Below are positions 9,356 through 17,770 of a stretch of 64,000 nucleotides of DNA, piece after piece. Source of the stretch: Planctomycetaceae bacterium (lineage in GTDB: Bacteria > Planctomycetota > Planctomycetia > Planctomycetales > Planctomycetaceae). The stretch lies in assembly GCA_029243145.1 (NCBI GenBank), contig JAQWSQ010000019.1, positions 62,001 to 126,000 on the forward strand, given 5' to 3'. The notes under the pieces were generated by a model, which did not search any database, was not told the DNA's origin, and saw only the letters and a program-made list of their open reading frames with translations. Each line of letters starts with the position of its first letter. Within the stretch, counting starts at the first letter, position 1. The position numbers and the translations under genes were made by a program.

Positions 9356-9997
9356 TCAGGTAGTGCGCTCTGCAATTTTCTTCCATTGACCGCGGTAAAT
9401 CGTTTCGCCCTCTTTTCGCTTCTTCCGCTCGAAGCTTGTTCGATAATCAAAGTCGTGATCGGGCGTTTGTTCTGCCGGACGAGGAAGAGTCTCGAACTGT
9501 GTGTGATGTTCTAATAACGCCGAGATGACCTCGAAGTAATCTTCCACATCGGTCCAGGAATGCAGGATCCCTCCCATTTGCAGCACTTCGGCGATCTGAT
9601 CGGCAAAGTCGTCGGTAAACAGTCGTCGCCATTTGTGCCTGCGTTTCCACCATGGATCGGGAAAGTAAAAATGGACCGCTTGAACTGAACCGTTCACGAT
9701 TAGCTTGTCGAGAATCTCCCGTGCATCCCCCGAGATAATGCGCGCGTTGGGGATCTCTCGTTTATACAACTTGCCCGCGGCGCGTCGTGCCGTTTTGTAA
9801 TCGAGTTCGATCCCCAGATAGTTAATCTCTGGGTTGGCTTCGCTGGCCTTCCAAGTGTAGAGACCGCGACCACAACCGATATCGAGTTCGACCGGATTGT
9901 CGTTCCCGAAGAACTCGGCCCAATCGAGGGGTGTGACTTCCATCTCATGACTGCGTCGCAGCCACGGAAACATGATCTCGCCAGGAGGTGCTCTCAT
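9356..9997 (-). CDS. trmB: tRNA (guanine-N7-)-methyltransferase
   Basis: 213 residues from the ATG at 9997; a TTG at 10012 is an alternative. It transfers a methyl group from S-adenosylmethionine to N7 of G46 in tRNA. The SAM-binding motif ELDIGCGRGLYTW, the acidic GIELDYK strand, the conserved HFYFPDPWWKRRHKWRRL block and the C-terminal TSFERKK element are all visible and diagnostic for TrmB. It is slightly short at the N-terminus, as usual for the family. It sits downstream of the FabZ-like gene (43 bp gap) in a minus-strand cluster. Confidence 0.93.
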   Translation of the reverse strand: MRAPPGEIMFPWLRRSHEMEVTPLDWAEFFGNDNPVELDIGCGRGLYTWKASEANPEINYLGIELDYKTARRAAGKLYKREIPNARIISGDAREILDKLIVNGSVQAVHFYFPDPWWKRRHKWRRLFTDDFADQIAEVLQMGGILHSWTDVEDYFEVISALLEHHTQFETLPRPAEQTPDHDFDYRTSFERKKRKEGETIYRGQWKKIAERTT

Positions 9998-10039
9998 CGC
10001 AATAGGAATCAATACAATCGTGTTTTGAGAATCGATAAA

Positions 10040-10552
10040 TTAGTTTTCGTCGCCCAGAGAACTGGTTCGATTAATGGGTACACCAATCATGTGACCATTG
10101 AAGACCATTTTTTTGCCCACAAATCCTTGGAAGCAAAATTCGGCACGACGTTTCGGTTTCACTTTCAAAACCTTGGCCATGACCACTAATCGGTTGCCGG
10201 GATAGACGGGGGCTCGGAAGCGAACATTTTCCATCCCTCCGAATCCGAGAAAATCTCCACCACCAAGAATATCGTACTTGCGAGCATAAAAGCCCGCGAG
10301 TTGTGCCGCACACTCGCAAAGAATTACACCGGGCATGAGAGGGAAACCGGGCATATGACCAGTACACCAAAATTCGTCGTCGGTGACATCTTTGTATCCC
10401 ACCAGAGAATTGCTCTCGCAGTCAACCATTAATATCGCCGACAGTTGCTCCATGGCATGTCGTTGCGGATTGATTTTACGAATTTCGTCCAGGTCGAACA
10501 TGGGTTCTGTGTCCTGGAATTGTTCGGGATCGAAAAACGGTGCTTCAGGCAT
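10040..10552 (-). CDS. 3-hydroxyacyl-ACP dehydratase FabZ-like (hotdog fold)
   Basis: 170 residues from the ATG at 10552 (MPEAPFFD); an upstream ATG at 10615 would overlap the HAD gene by 20 bp. The active-site block GHMPGFPLMPGVILCECAAQ matches the FabZ pattern, in which the His and the Glu of the E-x-x-AQ helix form the dehydratase site; here Glu is followed by Cys. It contains PVYPGNRLVVMAKVLK and RAEFCFQGFVGKKMV, typical of the second hotdog strand. Planctomycetes carry several FabZ paralogues, so a role in fatty-acid elongation or a specialised acyl pathway remains open. No other fatty-acid gene is adjacent. Confidence 0.85.
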   Translation of the reverse strand: MPEAPFFDPEQFQDTEPMFDLDEIRKINPQRHAMEQLSAILMVDCESNSLVGYKDVTDDEFWCTGHMPGFPLMPGVILCECAAQLAGFYARKYDILGGGDFLGFGGMENVRFRAPVYPGNRLVVMAKVLKVKPKRRAEFCFQGFVGKKMVFNGHMIGVPINRTSSLGDEN

Positions 10553-10595
10553 CTTCGATACACTTTCTGTCAGTCTGAATCTATCGCTTGGCAAT

Positions 10596-11552
10596 TTATG
10601 GGGAGAGGAGATCAATGACTTGTTTAAGAGAAGTTAATAGCCGATCTGGCTTCAAATGTTCTTCTTTCAATTGTGAGGAACTTGCACGCAGAGACAATCG
10701 GTCATTGGCCAAGAGTGCCGTTTTCCAACCGTGCTGTTTGGCAAGTTCCAGATCTCCTTCTAACCGTGTCGAAACGGAAAGCACTTGATGAGGTTGAATT
10801 CTTTGTTCCGACAGTTGTTTCTCTACTGTTTTATAAAAGGTTTGTGACGATTTGCGAAGCCCCAGATTGTGTGACATTACAGAGAGGGACGAATCAAACA
10901 GTCCGACGGGAACCTCGTGATCGGTCTTTTTCCGTATCATCCACAGAAAATGAGGCAGTGAAAACTCTTCTGTCTCTCCGAAAACTGCCTGACGGACACC
11001 TCGATTGTTGAGCGTCAGCAAGGTATCGCAAATTTCAGGAGAAGTCTCAACCCCTTGCAGAGAAAGATGATAGAGGAATCCGATGTGTTGGGCAAGGCGT
11101 TCTTGATCTCCATGAATCGTTCTGTCCCAATGATATTCTTTCTTCATTAAGCGGTCCAGAATTCGAGACCAGATTTCGCTCAATCGAACGAGCGGGGTGT
11201 CTCCCGGACTGCAACTTCTGGTCATTGTTAGTTGATCGAGCAATTCCTGGTACTGATTTAGCAGGTATTTCCAGGGTGCTCCCGGTTTTCGCGTCATGCT
11301 TTGCCACATTGAGAACTCTTCCAGAGTCTTCTCGATGGCAATTTGCATGCGAAAATCGTCGTTCACAAGTCTGACTAATTGCCCGTCACTGATACGAACC
11401 AAAGTCCCATAAAAATCCCAGAAAACGACTTTGATATCAGGCAAAGGCTGAATCGAAGCTTGTGCTGTAACCGGCTGAACGGGTGGTGGAGTTGGCCATT
11501 TCAGTGGTTTTTCATGGAGCCAGTCGAAATATTCGGCCCAAGTGTAAGTCAT
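10596..11552 (-). CDS. HAD-superfamily hydrolase-like protein
   Basis: 318 residues from the ATG at 11552; an ATG at 11609 is also possible. Motif I is VVFWDFYGTLV (about residues 42-52), with the nucleophile Asp but Tyr in place of the second Asp of DxD, as seen in haloacid-dehalogenase-like members. Motif II/III and IV candidates are VLSVSTRLEGDLELAKQHG and the following WKTALLAND. An N-terminal extension of about 40 residues (YTWAEYFDWLHEKPLKWP) precedes the domain. The substrate is unknown. The gene is divergent from the leuA leader, and its start region abuts the proposed leu promoter. Confidence 0.7.
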   Translation of the reverse strand: MTYTWAEYFDWLHEKPLKWPTPPPVQPVTAQASIQPLPDIKVVFWDFYGTLVRISDGQLVRLVNDDFRMQIAIEKTLEEFSMWQSMTRKPGAPWKYLLNQYQELLDQLTMTRSCSPGDTPLVRLSEIWSRILDRLMKKEYHWDRTIHGDQERLAQHIGFLYHLSLQGVETSPEICDTLLTLNNRGVRQAVFGETEEFSLPHFLWMIRKKTDHEVPVGLFDSSLSVMSHNLGLRKSSQTFYKTVEKQLSEQRIQPHQVLSVSTRLEGDLELAKQHGWKTALLANDRLSLRASSSQLKEEHLKPDRLLTSLKQVIDLLSP

Positions 11553-11612
11553 GATATCCGGTCTATTTCGAGTGAGATTTGTCGCGAGTTGAGGATGGAT
11601 CTGATTCATGAC

Positions 11613-11641
11613 TTGACCAAGATCGAACCCGACGTTAATTT
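11613..11641 (+). promoter_or_regulatory. Sigma70-like promoter upstream of the leu leader
   Basis: TTGACC at 11613-11618, a 17-nt spacer and TAATTT at 11636-11641. Transcription would start near 11648, about 20 nt before the leader-peptide ATG. Planctomycete promoters are poorly characterised, so this is a tentative match. Confidence 0.45.
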
Positions 11642-11668
11642 TAGTGTCTCAAACGAACAGTCTCAATT

Positions 11669-11731
11669 ATGCAATCTATAAATCTCCTGAACTTGCTCCT
11701 ACCGAGCCTGCTACTTTGCGGGAGAGCTTAG
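11669..11731 (+). CDS. leuL: Leucine-rich leader peptide of the leuA attenuator
   Basis: A 20-codon frame ATG (11669) to TAG (11729-11731). Eight of its residues 6-16 are leucine (LL-N-LLL-PS-LLL), using CTC, CTG, TTG, CTA and CTT codons. It lies 118 bp before leuA and directly upstream of a terminator, as expected for a control peptide whose translation senses charged leucyl-tRNA. The stop codon overlaps the 5' arm of the proposed antiterminator. No strong ribosome site is visible. The name leuL is used by analogy with proteobacterial leader peptides. Confidence 0.75.
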   Translation: MQSINLLNLLLPSLLLCGRA

Positions 11732-11773
11732 GGTTTGCACTGAGACAATTCAAAACGAATCGATCAAAACCCT
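11730..11773 (+). promoter_or_regulatory. Antiterminator of the leucine attenuator
   Basis: AGGGTTT at 11730-11736 can pair with AAACCCT at 11767-11773. This pairing uses the same bases as the 5' arm of the terminator stem, so the two structures exclude each other. A ribosome stalled at the Leu codons leaves 11730-11736 free; a ribosome at the leader stop covers it. Confidence 0.6.
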
Positions 11774-11804
11774 GCGGTCTCTCATAAGACTTCAGGGTTT
11801 TTTT
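11766..11804 (+). terminator. Attenuator terminator upstream of leuA
   Basis: Stem AAAACCCTG (11766-11774) with CAGGGTTTT (11793-11801), plus an inner GTCT/AGAC stem (11777-11780 with 11787-11790). The run of seven T ends at 11804. It lies 45 bp before the leuA start codon, so it must be conditional for leuA to be expressed. Confidence 0.85.
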
Positions 11805-11849
11805 GTTGCTTCTTACTGACACGACAGGCATTGAACACAGGTAATTACG

Positions 11850-13409
11850 ATGTCCACCAACAACGAGACAGTCATCATTTTCGACACCACGCTGCGTGAC
11901 GGGGAGCAATCTCCCGGTTGCAGCATGAACACCGATGAGAAAATTGAAGTGGCCAAGGCACTCGTGGAGCTGGGAGTCGATATTATCGAAGCCGGATTCC
12001 CGATTGCTTCGCCGGGTGACTTTGAAGCCGTTCAACGGATCGCTCGTGAATGTGGTGCCCAAACGACGATCTGCGGCTTGGCTCGCAGTCGTAAGGATGA
12101 TATCGACCGGGCGCGCGATGCACTGATGGATGCCGAGAAAAAACGGATTCACGTTTTCTTGGCAACCAGTTCGATTCATCGCGAACACAAATTGGGAATG
12201 GATAAGGCGCAAATCGTCGATACGGCTGTCGAGATGGTCGCTCGTGCAAAAGAGTATTGCGACGACATCGAATTCTCACCCGAAGATGCGGCCCGCACCG
12301 AACTCGATTTTCTTTGTGAAGTTGTCGAGAAAACAATTGCCGCCGGTGCAACCACCGTCAATATCCCCGATACGGTCGGCTACGCAACGCCATCACATTA
12401 TTACAATGTGATTTCGACTCTCAAAAACGAAGTTCCCAATATCGACCAGGCGATTATCAGTACTCATTGCCATAACGATTTGGGACTTGCCGTCGCAAAT
12501 AGTTTGTCTGCCGTCGAAGCGGGGGCTCGACAGATTGAATGCACGATGAACGGATTAGGGGAACGTGCGGGAAACGCAGCGTTGGAAGAAGTGGTGATGG
12601 CGCTGCGCACTCGTCATGACTATTATGGCATCAATACCAATATCAATACCCAGCGATTGCATCCTGTGAGCCAGCTTGTTTCGCGAATCACGGGAATGAA
12701 AGTGCAACGCAATAAGGCCATCGTCGGGCAAAATGCCTTCGCTCACGAAGCCGGCATTCATCAGCACGGCATGCTGAAAGAACGCACGACCTACGAGATC
12801 ATGCGGCCGCAGGATATCGGTTTGACGGGCACGAATCTTGTGTTGGGTAAACACAGCGGTCGACACGCCTTCCGAGACCGTGTGGATCAGCTTGGCTATA
12901 AAATCGATGACGAGACTTTCCAAAAAGTCTTCGATGGGTTTATTACGTTGGCTGACAAAAAGAAGGAAATTTTCGATTCGGATATCACCGCGTTAATCGA
13001 GTCGCAAAAGACCGACTTCGAAGCGCATTGGGTGCTCAACAGCTTTCATACGTCTGCCGGGACTGGCATGATTCCGACCGCGACCGTCGAACTTCAACAC
13101 GATGAAGAAGAACCGGTTTCCGATGCGGCAACGGGAGACGGTCCGGTCGATGCGGTTTTCCGTGCATTGGAACGCATCGTGGGGATTGAAGCCCGTTTGG
13201 AAGATTACGATGTCCGCAGTATTTCCAGTGGAAAAGACGCACAGGGAGAAGTGATCGTCGAAATTAGTTATCTCGGACGCAAATATCACGGTCGTGCTAT
13301 CAGCACCGATATCATCGAAGCCTCCACGCGGGCCTATTTGCACGCATTGAATCGTGCCTGGTCTGATCGAGATTCAAAGCCTGCTGAAAGAGAAAAAGCC
13401 AACCTATAA
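11850..13409 (+). CDS. leuA: 2-isopropylmalate synthase
   Basis: 519 residues. It condenses acetyl-CoA with 2-oxoisovalerate, the first committed step of leucine synthesis. Signature blocks are [12 protein letters not shown] (residues 11-22), the metal-binding [13 protein letters not shown] region, [14 protein letters not shown] and GKHSGRHAF. The C-terminal 130 residues (FHTSAGTGM..., [14 protein letters not shown]) form the leucine-binding regulatory domain, so feedback inhibition is expected in addition to the transcriptional attenuator. Length and domain order match the standard LeuA1 type. Downstream genes at 13437 and 14024 follow closely and may share the transcript. Confidence 0.96.
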   Translation: MSTNNETVIIFDTTLRDGEQSPGCSMNTDEKIEVAKALVELGVDIIEAGFPIASPGDFEAVQRIARECGAQTTICGLARSRKDDIDRARDALMDAEKKRIHVFLATSSIHREHKLGMDKAQIVDTAVEMVARAKEYCDDIEFSPEDAARTELDFLCEVVEKTIAAGATTVNIPDTVGYATPSHYYNVISTLKNEVPNIDQAIISTHCHNDLGLAVANSLSAVEAGARQIECTMNGLGERAGNAALEEVVMALRTRHDYYGINTNINTQRLHPVSQLVSRITGMKVQRNKAIVGQNAFAHEAGIHQHGMLKERTTYEIMRPQDIGLTGTNLVLGKHSGRHAFRDRVDQLGYKIDDETFQKVFDGFITLADKKKEIFDSDITALIESQKTDFEAHWVLNSFHTSAGTGMIPTATVELQHDEEEPVSDAATGDGPVDAVFRALERIVGIEARLEDYDVRSISSGKDAQGEVIVEISYLGRKYHGRAISTDIIEASTRAYLHALNRAWSDRDSKPAEREKANL

Positions 13410-13436
13410 TGGGCGATCTGCCTATAATCAATTGTT

Positions 13437-14027
13437 ATGGATAAACGAATCCTCGTCATTTTGTTCGCAGGTGGCCTCATTGGGGGAGCTTGCGTCTGGA
13501 AAGTGACCAAAAAATATCCACCTCAACCGCGCGCCGAGGATTTGGTTTTCAAACAACCGGCTCCTCGAATCCCTCCGTTGTATAATCAGGAATCGAAGAT
13601 GGTGAGGTTTGATTCCTATTTGTCGCGGCATGATATTTTCGTTGTTTTTTACAATGGAGATAAGGGAGTCGATAATTCCGAGATCATGCAGTTTCTGAAA
13701 CAACGAAAAGATGCGTTTGATCGCAAAGGAGCGAAGGTCTTCGGCATCAGTGGAGCATTGCCGCAACAAAATATTGGCACGACTGAAGTCATCGAAAAGG
13801 ATGGCCAACGAATCAACAAACGGAATAAGTATCCATATCCGTTGTTGACAGATCTTGGTTACGCCGTCCATCAAAATTGGGGCCGCTACGATCTGGAAAT
13901 CAATCAACCACAACCCGGTCTCATTTTTGTGGATCGAGCCGGGAATGTCGATTTCAAAAACAGCAAGCCGAAGCCAATTGCGAATCCGCAACAATTCATT
14001 CGTGAGTACCTGGGAGAAACGCCGTGA
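13437..14027 (+). CDS. Membrane-anchored peroxiredoxin/thioredoxin-fold protein lacking the catalytic Cys
   Basis: 196 residues. An N-terminal anchor (ILVILFAGGLIGGACVW, residues 4-20) is followed by an AhpC/TSA-like fold: FKQPAPRIPPLYNQESKMVRF, IFVVFYNGDKGVDNSE, VFGISGALPQQN, YPLLTDLGYAVHQNWG and PGLIFVDRAGNVDF. Where a peroxidatic Cys would stand (after FYN) there is Gly-Asp-Lys, and no other Cys is seen in the domain, so peroxidase activity is unlikely. It overlaps the next gene by 4 bp (GTGA), implying translational coupling. It begins 27 bp after leuA. Function unknown. Confidence 0.75.
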   Translation: MDKRILVILFAGGLIGGACVWKVTKKYPPQPRAEDLVFKQPAPRIPPLYNQESKMVRFDSYLSRHDIFVVFYNGDKGVDNSEIMQFLKQRKDAFDRKGAKVFGISGALPQQNIGTTEVIEKDGQRINKRNKYPYPLLTDLGYAVHQNWGRYDLEINQPQPGLIFVDRAGNVDFKNSKPKPIANPQQFIREYLGETP

Positions 14028-14461
14028 CGAGCAGTTCTGAAACCAAAGAGCCCGTGTTTATCTCTGGTAAACTTGTCGTCGTGGGAATGTTCGCATTTGC
14101 CATCATGATGACAGGCTGCATGTGGTTTTATTGGAAATTGAATCTGGCTCCTTTCCTGCCATTACAACAAGCGATTATCGCCACCGAAGAACTGGCAGAA
14201 AGTCGGCCCGTTGTTGAAGGTGGCCGAGCAAAAGGGCAAGAGAATGCTCCGAATACATTGCGGGTGACAATGAAAATCGATTATGACCCCGTGGAAAATG
14301 TAGACCGGGTCATCGTCATCGAACAAAAAATTCTCGAACTCGCCAAAACTTCACTGCCGCATTACGAGGAATTCGACCAATTGGAATTTAATCTCTATTG
14401 GCCGAAACAAGAGACCGAACTGAAACCAATCGCCATTCAGCGGATTACACAACTTAAATAA
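14024..14461 (+). CDS. Small single-pass membrane protein of unknown function
   Basis: 145 residues from a GTG that overlaps the preceding stop by 4 bp. One transmembrane segment (LVVVGMFAFAIMMTGCMWFYW, about residues 17-37) precedes an extracytoplasmic domain of about 100 residues with an alternating beta/alpha pattern. No family is recognised. Coupling to the Cys-less peroxiredoxin-fold protein suggests the two proteins work together in the membrane, but this is inference from overlap only. Confidence 0.65.
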   Translation: MTSSSETKEPVFISGKLVVVGMFAFAIMMTGCMWFYWKLNLAPFLPLQQAIIATEELAESRPVVEGGRAKGQENAPNTLRVTMKIDYDPVENVDRVIVIEQKILELAKTSLPHYEEFDQLEFNLYWPKQETELKPIAIQRITQLK

Positions 14462-14493
14462 CGATTCGACGTCATGTCGATGGAATTCTCATC

Positions 14494-15777
14494 ATGACAG
14501 CCATCCCCGGTCTTCAACTCAGCAATCGCAGCCAGCGGGCGTCGCGTGGTGCCATTAGTTTCCTGATGCAGCAGGGAGTCGAAAACCCTGGTGTGCTGTC
14601 ACTGGCGGCTGGATTGGTCGATCCCTCCACTTTGCCCGTCGAACTGGCTCAACAGCAACTTACGGAGTTGTTAGGTGACGACAGTCGGGCGCGAGAATGT
14701 CTGCAATACGGCACGACCCCCGGTTCAGAACATCTAAGACAAGAGATGCTGCCGTTTTTCGCAACGCTCGAAAAAACGACTTCCGAAGAATTGGGTTTGT
14801 CATCCGATGACATTGTATTGACGACCGGCTCTCAGCAGTTACTCGCTTTGACTTGTGACGCATTGTTTGATCCGGGAGATATTTGCCTGGTCGCCGCACC
14901 GACGTACTTTGTCTTTCTCGGTGCTCTCGAAGCAGTCGGAGCACGAGCCATTTCAGTCAAGACAGATGGCGACGGCATGTGTCCCGAGGCTCTGAACGAG
15001 ACTTTGGCTGATCTCGAACAAAAAGGTGAACTGGGACGTGTTAAACTAATTTATCTCGTCAGTTATTATGAGAATCCGAGCGGCGTGAGCCTCGCAACAG
15101 ATCGCCGAAAGCGGATCGTTGAACTGGCAAAAGAATGGTCGAAGTCTCATCGATTGATGATTCTCGAAGATGCTGCCTATCGAGAATTGCAATATGATGG
15201 CGAAGTTTACCCGTCAATTTGGAGCTTTGATGCTGATCGACAACATGTCATTTACACGCAGACATTCTCGAAAAGTTTTTCCCCCGGTGTCCGTGTTGGC
15301 TTCGGAATATTGCCTGAAGAACTCAAGAAACCATTTTCGGACCTGAAGGGAAATGATGATTTTGGTTCGGCCCACCTTAATCAACGCTTGATGGCCAACG
15401 TGCTACTTTCCGGTCAATACGGCGAGCACGTCAATCAGGTGAAAGATTCTTACACCGCGAAGCGTGATGCGATGCTTGCCGCTGCGGACAAATATTTCAG
15501 CGATATCGAGGGTGTGACTTGGGAACATCCACACGGCGGATTGTATGTCTGGATGTCTCTCCCGGAAAATATTCCAACCGGATTCGATTCGCGTCTGTTT
15601 GAAGAAGCCGTGCAGCGTCATAATGTCATGTACGTTCCCGGAGAACTTTGTTTTGCGGCCGACGCCGTGGAACGTAACCACATGCGGCTCAGTTACGGCA
15701 TGTTGCCTCCCGACCGAATTGACGAAGGGATGCGAAGTCTGGCGGACGCGATTCGGGTGATTGCCTCCCAGATTTGA
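14494..15777 (+). CDS. PLP-dependent class I/II aminotransferase
   Basis: 427 residues. The PLP Schiff-base lysine is K260 in TQTFSKSFSPGVRVGF, with the partner Asp in ILEDAAYREL (D226) and the substrate-side YYENPSG (about 191-197). The architecture resembles 2-aminoadipate/aromatic aminotransferases of the LysN/ARO8-like group, which transaminate bulky or branched 2-oxo acids. Because leuA lies upstream on the same strand, a role in branched-chain amino acid metabolism is possible but not shown. It starts 32 bp after the preceding membrane-protein gene. Confidence 0.88.
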   Translation: MTAIPGLQLSNRSQRASRGAISFLMQQGVENPGVLSLAAGLVDPSTLPVELAQQQLTELLGDDSRARECLQYGTTPGSEHLRQEMLPFFATLEKTTSEELGLSSDDIVLTTGSQQLLALTCDALFDPGDICLVAAPTYFVFLGALEAVGARAISVKTDGDGMCPEALNETLADLEQKGELGRVKLIYLVSYYENPSGVSLATDRRKRIVELAKEWSKSHRLMILEDAAYRELQYDGEVYPSIWSFDADRQHVIYTQTFSKSFSPGVRVGFGILPEELKKPFSDLKGNDDFGSAHLNQRLMANVLLSGQYGEHVNQVKDSYTAKRDAMLAAADKYFSDIEGVTWEHPHGGLYVWMSLPENIPTGFDSRLFEEAVQRHNVMYVPGELCFAADAVERNHMRLSYGMLPPDRIDEGMRSLADAIRVIASQI

Positions 15778-16171
15778 AGTTCATTTCTGACGAAAAACCG
15801 AGAGAACAAAAACAGTCTCGTTTCGTCGATGAATGCGCTTTACAATCGAGGGCATGTCCTCTGGAACTCCACATCACGCTGATTTGTCTCAAAACCGCTC
15901 ATTTGCCACAACGCGATGGAGCATGGTTGTTGCGGCGGCTGAACGGAGTGAGCCGGAATCCACTCGGTCAACCGCCAGTCGCTAAACTCTGCTTATTGTT
16001 CTCTTCAATGAAGTTGTCAATCGATGGACAGTTCCGCTTCCGAAATGAGCCCCACGTCCCGGCGTCCTGTACCGTTGCAGAGGAGGTCGGATTTGAAGAC
16101 GGAACGGATGAGCATGAAATTGGAAGGGACAGGAAACCTCCAATACAGAGAAATATCAGAAAGAGGGTGGC
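15778..16171. other. Gap with a sigma-factor remnant, otherwise no supported gene
   Basis: About 390 bases between the aminotransferase and phoU. The left part carries the sigma remnant listed separately. A plus-strand frame from the ATG at 16023 (about 50 codons, Arg-rich) runs into the 3' end of phoU and is not recognisable, so I do not call it. Confidence 0.5.
15854..16010 (+). pseudogene. Remnant of an ECF sigma factor gene (planctomycete FPTTRWS type)
   Basis: An ATG frame of 43 codons reads FATTRWSMVVAAAERSEPES, the characteristic start of a planctomycete sigma-70-like family (F-x-TTRWS-x-V). It ends with TAA at 15983-15985. In the +1-shifted frame the sequence continues AKLCLLF, matching the expected LC-x-x-YW block of the same family. 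After that similarity is lost. So both a frameshift and a truncation are present; the rest of the sigma factor (regions 2-4) is missing. Family recognition is from memory of the motif. Confidence 0.5.
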
Positions 16172-16855
16172 TTACTTTGTTGTGAGAGAGTCAAAATACT
16201 CTTCATGACGATGTCGAATCAATTCGCCATCCACCATGTAAACCACGTCTTGCACTATATTTGTGGCAAGGTCTGCAATTCTTTCCAAATGGCGTGATGC
16301 GGAAAGCATATGAACGGCTCGTTCGATGGTTTGGTTATCCTGGTGCATCAGTTCTTGTAGAGCATTGAACATCTCTCGGTTGGCGGCATCGATTTCGTCA
16401 TCCTGTGCCAGGACGTCTCTGGCCAATTTGGTGTCGAGAGTGGTCAATGAATCGAGAGAGTTCCGGACCATTCTCTGAACTCCTCGAGTCATAGAGGGAA
16501 AATCGAGGCTGATGTCAAGGGGTGAGTGAACCGACAAATACGATGCGCGCTCTGCAATATTCACGCACAGATCGCCCATTCTCTCCAGATCATTGGTCAC
16601 TTTGAGGACAGAAATAATAAAACGTAAATCACCAGCGACTGGTTGATGCAAGGCCAGAATTTTCAAGCATTCTTCTTCCACAAGCACTTCTTTTTCATCG
16701 ATCAATCGATCAGCCTGGATGATTTCTTCCGCCAGTTCACTGCGGCGATCAATAAGCGCGAGGATCGCCTTGCTGAGAGCGGCTTCAACCAAAGAAGCAA
16801 TCGAAAGGACTTCTTTCTTAAGGTGTTCCAAATCGCGTTGCAAATGTTTTGACAT
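16172..16855 (-). CDS. phoU: Phosphate transport regulator PhoU
   Basis: 227 residues from the ATG at 16855 (MSKHLQRDLEHL); an ATG 12 bp upstream is possible. Two PhoU three-helix repeats are visible, each with its metal-binding motif: DLERMGDLCVNIAE in the first and HLERIADLATNIVQDVVYMVDGE in the second. PhoU signals phosphate status from the Pst transporter to the PhoR/PhoB system and restrains uptake. It lies 47 bp downstream of pstB on the same strand, the usual operon order. pstS, pstC, pstA and phoB/R are not in the window. Confidence 0.93.
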   Translation of the reverse strand: MSKHLQRDLEHLKKEVLSIASLVEAALSKAILALIDRRSELAEEIIQADRLIDEKEVLVEEECLKILALHQPVAGDLRFIISVLKVTNDLERMGDLCVNIAERASYLSVHSPLDISLDFPSMTRGVQRMVRNSLDSLTTLDTKLARDVLAQDDEIDAANREMFNALQELMHQDNQTIERAVHMLSASRHLERIADLATNIVQDVVYMVDGELIRHRHEEYFDSLTTK

Positions 16856-16902
16856 GTTGTATTCCATTTCTCATGACAAATGATTGAATCATTTTGACCT
16901 GA

Positions 16903-17767
16903 TCAACCAAAACGTCCTGTCACATACTCTTCTGTTCTTTGTTGTTTTGGTTTAGTGAAAACCTGGTCAGTGATGCCGTATTCAATAAGACATCCATTTT
17001 CCAGGAACGCTGTATTATCTGAAACACGCGCTGCCTGTTGCATATTGTGAGTGACGATGACAATGGAGTATTCGCCCTTGAGTTCAAACATCAAATCTTC
17101 GATGCTGGCCGTGGAAACAGGATCGAGTGCAGAACAGGGTTCATCCATGAGGATGATTTCTGGTTCTATCGCTAATGCTCGAGCGATGCAGAGCCGTTGT
17201 TGCTGCCCCCCCCGATAATCCTAAAGCAGACTGATACAGTCGGTCTTTAACTTCATCCCATAACGCTGCTTGACGTAAAGACTTTTCCACCAGTTCGTGC
17301 AGGTCTCCCTTGTATCCATTGATTTTGGGGCCCCACGACACGTTGTTGAAAATGGATTTTGGGAAGGGATTCGGTTTCTGGAAAACCATCCCCACACGAC
17401 GACGCACCTCGACTGGATCAGTTGCGGGAGCGTAAAGATCTTCACCATGGAATAGAATTTGACCTTCCATAGTTACATTGGGGACATACTCATTCATGCG
17501 ATTGAAGGCACGCAGCAATGTACTTTTTCCACATCCTGAGGGGCCGATGATCGCTGTAATCTTTCGATATTGAATATCGAGAGAAACATGTTTGATCGCA
17601 GGTTGCCCTCCATAAGAAATGACGACATCAATGGCCTGCAATGCCAAGGGGGCTGGTTCTTGAGGGAGTGGTGTGGCTTCGTGTTTTCCAATCAATTGCT
17701 CATTCAAGGTATTCCCCGCTGGGCGAACCTTCCCGGCGAATTTTGGCTCTTCAAGTTCATTTGTCAT
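16903..17767 (-). pseudogene. pstB: Phosphate ABC transporter ATPase PstB, frameshifted in G8
   Basis: Two overlapping frames together give a full PstB. The first (17767 to 17141) holds Walker [12 protein letters not shown], the Q-loop [14 protein letters not shown] and the start of the ABC signature LSGG. The second (to 16903) holds the Walker B continuation [10 protein letters not shown] and the H-loop VTHN. The break lies at a run of eight G on the minus strand (17216-17223); seven G would restore LSGGQQQR. This is either an assembly error, a recent null mutation or slippage. The start codon is only 3 bp from the divergent ATG at 17771. PstB energises phosphate uptake with PstS, PstC and PstA, which are absent here. 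Confidence 0.88.
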
Positions 17768-17770
17768 TGC

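Noticed and set aside
15774-16208. 144-residue plus-strand frame after the aminotransferase
   Set aside because: Most of it is low-quality sequence with no family. Only a short part (AKLCLLF) belongs to the sigma remnant.
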